From: Hoeflea_A sp965228435
GTDB lineage: Bacteria; Pseudomonadota; Alphaproteobacteria; Rhizobiales; Rhizobiaceae
Direction: 5' to 3'
Length of the DNA stretch: 64,000 nt
Assembly (NCBI GenBank): GCA_965228435.1
Contig: OZ245818.1
Coordinates: 3,720,001 to 3,784,000 of the forward strand
Part shown: positions 61,925-64,000 of the stretch, one piece after another
Layout of the letters: the number at the start of each line of letters is the position of its first letter
How positions within the stretch are numbered: the stretch's first letter is position 1
Position numbers and translations under genes: made by a program
The notes under the pieces: generated by a model
The model's input: the letters and a program-made list of their open reading frames with translations, nothing else
What the model was told of the DNA's origin: nothing
Database searches by the model: none

Positions 61925-63996
61925 CGCGCGGTCCTCTCCAACAGCAGATGGCCGTTTGCCAGTTTCTGTCCGGTCCAGCCCTGGTGAATGATTGTCGTGG
62001 TCTGCGCTTCGGTGACGACAGCTGGGCCGCTAATGGTTTCGCCAACCGGCCAGGCACATCGCGGAATGGATCGATAGCGATGGAAATCCTGTTGCCCGAG
62101 GTCATAGATCAGCCTGTCTGACCTGGCTTCGGGCTCCGGTGGAGGTTCGGATTCGGACCGATCGGCGGTCTCTGGCAACCGGGCTGTCGCGGCGACCGAA
62201 TAGCCGAAGAATTCGACGTCTATCTCCGGCATGGCAAAGCCATAGAGCTTTCGATACTCGCCATGGAACGACCGCTCAAGGCGCTGGAGTTCAGCGGCCA
62301 GCACGGCGTCCGGATCGAAACTCAGTCTGATTTCCTGGCCCTGGCCGAAGTAACGAAGATCGACATGGGCGGCGACCTCGATCGGGGTGTCGACAACCCC
62401 GGAGCGGACGACCTCGATAACATGGTCCCGGGTGGCTCGTACGGCAGTTGCCAGGCGGTCTGCGTCGATGTCAGCAATGAGCCGCATCACGGACTGCGCC
62501 CGTTCGAATGCAACGGGAGCATGCAGGAAACCGATGGCCGATCCGACCCCGGCATTTTGTGGAACGATGATACGGTCGATCGAAAGTTTGTCGGCGATGC
62601 GGGTGGCGTGAAGCGCGCCGCCGCCGCCCGAGACCACAAGGTCGTAGCCGGCGACATCGAGGCCCAGTTCGAGACTGTGTACCCGTGCGGCGTTGGCCAT
62701 GATCTCGTCGGCCATCTCGACGATGCCGATGGCTGCCGCCTGCGGCGACGTCAGGCCCAATGGCTCCGCCAGCTGATTGGAAATGGCGGAGCAGGCGGTG
62801 TCCGGATCGAGTTGAATCGTGCCTCCGGCGAAACCGTCCGGTGCGATCCTGCCCGTGACGATGTTCGCATCTGTCACGGTCGCTCGGTCGCCGCCGAGTT
62901 GATAGGCGCACGGCCCTGGCGAAGCTCCTGCGCTTTCGGGTCCGACACGGATACGTCTCAGCGGATCCACCCTGGCGATCGAACCGCCGCCGGCGCCGAT
63001 CTCGACCATTTCGATTGTCGGCACGCGGATGGGAAGGCCGCTGCCCTTGGCGTCGCGCCAGGCACGCGCCACCTCGAATTTGCGTGTGGTCTGCGGTTCA
63101 CTGTCCTGCAAAAAACAGATCTTGGCCGTTGTCCCGCCGAGGTCGAAGGCCAGCGTGCGCCTGGATCCGACCTGCCGTGCGACATGACCCGCCAGACAGA
63201 CACCGCCCGCTGGACCCGACTCGACCAGACGGATCGGTGTTTTTCGGGCCTGGTCCAACGTCGTCAACCCGCCGCCGGACAGCATCAGGAAAAATGCACC
63301 GTCGAAGCCGGCGTCACGCAAGGCGGTATCGAACCGCGAAAGATAGCGCGACATCAGTGGCCGCACATAGGCGTTGGCGCAGACCGTCGAGAAGCGGTCG
63401 TATTCGCGTGCCTCAGGTGAAACTTCCGAGCTCTGGCAGATGGTGACACCGGACGGTAACCGGCGGGACAGACGTTCCGCCACGAATTGCTCATGATCGG
63501 GGTTGGCATAGGCGTGCAGGAAGCCGATCGCCACCGCTTCCACCTGGGCTTCCGACAGCGTGTCAGCGAGCGTGTCGATGTCAGCCGGCTGTGGCGACCG
63601 CATGATCGATCCGTCGGCGTGCATTCTCTCGTCCACCGTCAGGCGCAGATCGCGCGGAACCAGTGGCTCCGGCAGTTGCACGTTCAGATCATACTGATCG
63701 AACCGCTTTTCGTAGCGCATCTCCAGGACATCGCGGAAGCCGCTGGTCGTGACGAATGCGACCCGGGCGCCCTTGCGCTCGATCAGGGCATTCGTCGCCA
63801 GCGTGGTTCCGTGAATGATCGAATGGACCTCGTGCAAATGCCGCCCACCACGCTCCAGCAGTTCAACGATGCCTTGCATGGAGGCCTGCTCCGGTCGATC
63901 AGGGGTCGTCAGCACCTTGTGGGTGGTGCAGGCGCCGTTGTCGTCCAGAACGAGATCCGTAAACGTCCCACCAATGTCCACAGAAAGTCTGATCAT
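61921..63996 (-). CDS. hyuA: Hydantoinase A / 5-oxoprolinase alpha-type subunit (HyuA)
   Basis: 691 residues, complete. The ASKHA-type nucleotide-binding motif is near the start (SVDIGGTFTDLVLDD), with IIHGTTLATNALIERKGARV, LAFDLGGTTAKICFL and VVSGGGGALHATRIADKL further on. It activates the cyclic amide with ATP before hydrolysis together with HyuB. First gene of the six-gene operon; only four bases remain upstream, so the promoter and any operator are outside the window. Confidence 0.95.
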   Translation of the reverse strand: MIRLSVDIGGTFTDLVLDDNGACTTHKVLTTPDRPEQASMQGIVELLERGGRHLHEVHSIIHGTTLATNALIERKGARVAFVTTSGFRDVLEMRYEKRFDQYDLNVQLPEPLVPRDLRLTVDERMHADGSIMRSPQPADIDTLADTLSEAQVEAVAIGFLHAYANPDHEQFVAERLSRRLPSGVTICQSSEVSPEAREYDRFSTVCANAYVRPLMSRYLSRFDTALRDAGFDGAFFLMLSGGGLTTLDQARKTPIRLVESGPAGGVCLAGHVARQVGSRRTLAFDLGGTTAKICFLQDSEPQTTRKFEVARAWRDAKGSGLPIRVPTIEMVEIGAGGGSIARVDPLRRIRVGPESAGASPGPCAYQLGGDRATVTDANIVTGRIAPDGFAGGTIQLDPDTACSAISNQLAEPLGLTSPQAAAIGIVEMADEIMANAARVHSLELGLDVAGYDLVVSGGGGALHATRIADKLSIDRIIVPQNAGVGSAIGFLHAPVAFERAQSVMRLIADIDADRLATAVRATRDHVIEVVRSGVVDTPIEVAAHVDLRYFGQGQEIRLSFDPDAVLAAELQRLERSFHGEYRKLYGFAMPEIDVEFFGYSVAATARLPETADRSESEPPPEPEARSDRLIYDLGQQDFHRYRSIPRCAWPVGETISGPAVVTEAQTTTIIHQGWTGQKLANGHLLLERTAR

Positions 63997-64000
63997 TAGA

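Noticed and set aside
1..64000. CRISPR arrays, rRNA genes, riboswitches and phage genes
   Set aside because: No regularly spaced repeats, rRNA sequence, known riboswitch core or phage structural gene was seen on reading the window.

Overview
The window looks like chromosomal DNA of an alphaproteobacterium, most probably a member of the Hyphomicrobiales (Rhizobiales). The grounds are a GC-rich coding background, a DUF995-type secreted protein, a YdcH-family small protein, TRAP and UgpC-type ABC uptake operons, short overlapping (ATGA) operons and several rhizobial-style regulators. This placement is inferred from gene content, not from a marker phylogeny.

Left part (1-19 kb): the end of a class III adenylate cyclase, a VOC protein and a DUF995 protein are followed by an acyl-CoA ligase translationally coupled to an enolase-superfamily enzyme very like cis-3-hydroxy-L-proline dehydratase. 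Next come an SLC13/RCK permease and a BON-MscS channel, then a LuxR regulator and an envelope neighbourhood (TMEM43-like membrane protein, periplasmic leucine-rich-repeat protein, DUF3592 protein, membrane-bound LytTR regulator). A Tat-exported metallo-beta-lactamase-fold enzyme, an SDR dehydrogenase, and a cytosolic pair (PhoD-like phosphatase plus a probable permuted papain-fold protein) complete this part.

Centre (19-30 kb): a nearly complete type II secretion system. gspD, a minimal prepilin peptidase and gspG lie on the plus strand. They converge on a tightly overlapping minus-strand operon gspL-M-C-K-E-F-H-I-J.

Directly beside it (30.4-37.2 kb) is the most striking locus: a signal-peptide-bearing SpvB/RHS giant of about 2100 residues with three DUF4214 units inserted in its middle, an RHS core, and a 100-residue AT-rich C-terminal tip of unknown type. 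It is followed, stop codon abutting start codon, by an AT-rich TPR/Sel1-like gene that fits an immunity protein. An accessory stretch (37-41.4 kb) follows: a decayed IS transposase, a REP-associated tyrosine transposase framed by a 15-bp inverted repeat with displaced fragments of itself alongside, an orphan membrane protein, an intact ISL3 element, and a tRNA-Arg(CCU).

Right part (41.5-64 kb) is metabolic: a TetR/cupin pair and a MarR/GST pair, each with paired palindromic operators, an ATP-grasp protein and threonine aldolase. A FadR-type regulator then precedes a sugar ABC transporter, an extended SDR and an acid-sugar dehydratase, which together suggest uptake, oxidation and dehydration of a sugar acid. 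After two small proteins, an OxyR-like regulator lacking the peroxidatic cysteine and an SRPBCC protein, the window ends in an overlapping operon hyuA-hyuB-dctP-dctQ-dctM-gntR, probably for import and hydrolysis of a hydantoin or 5-oxoproline-like cyclic amide.
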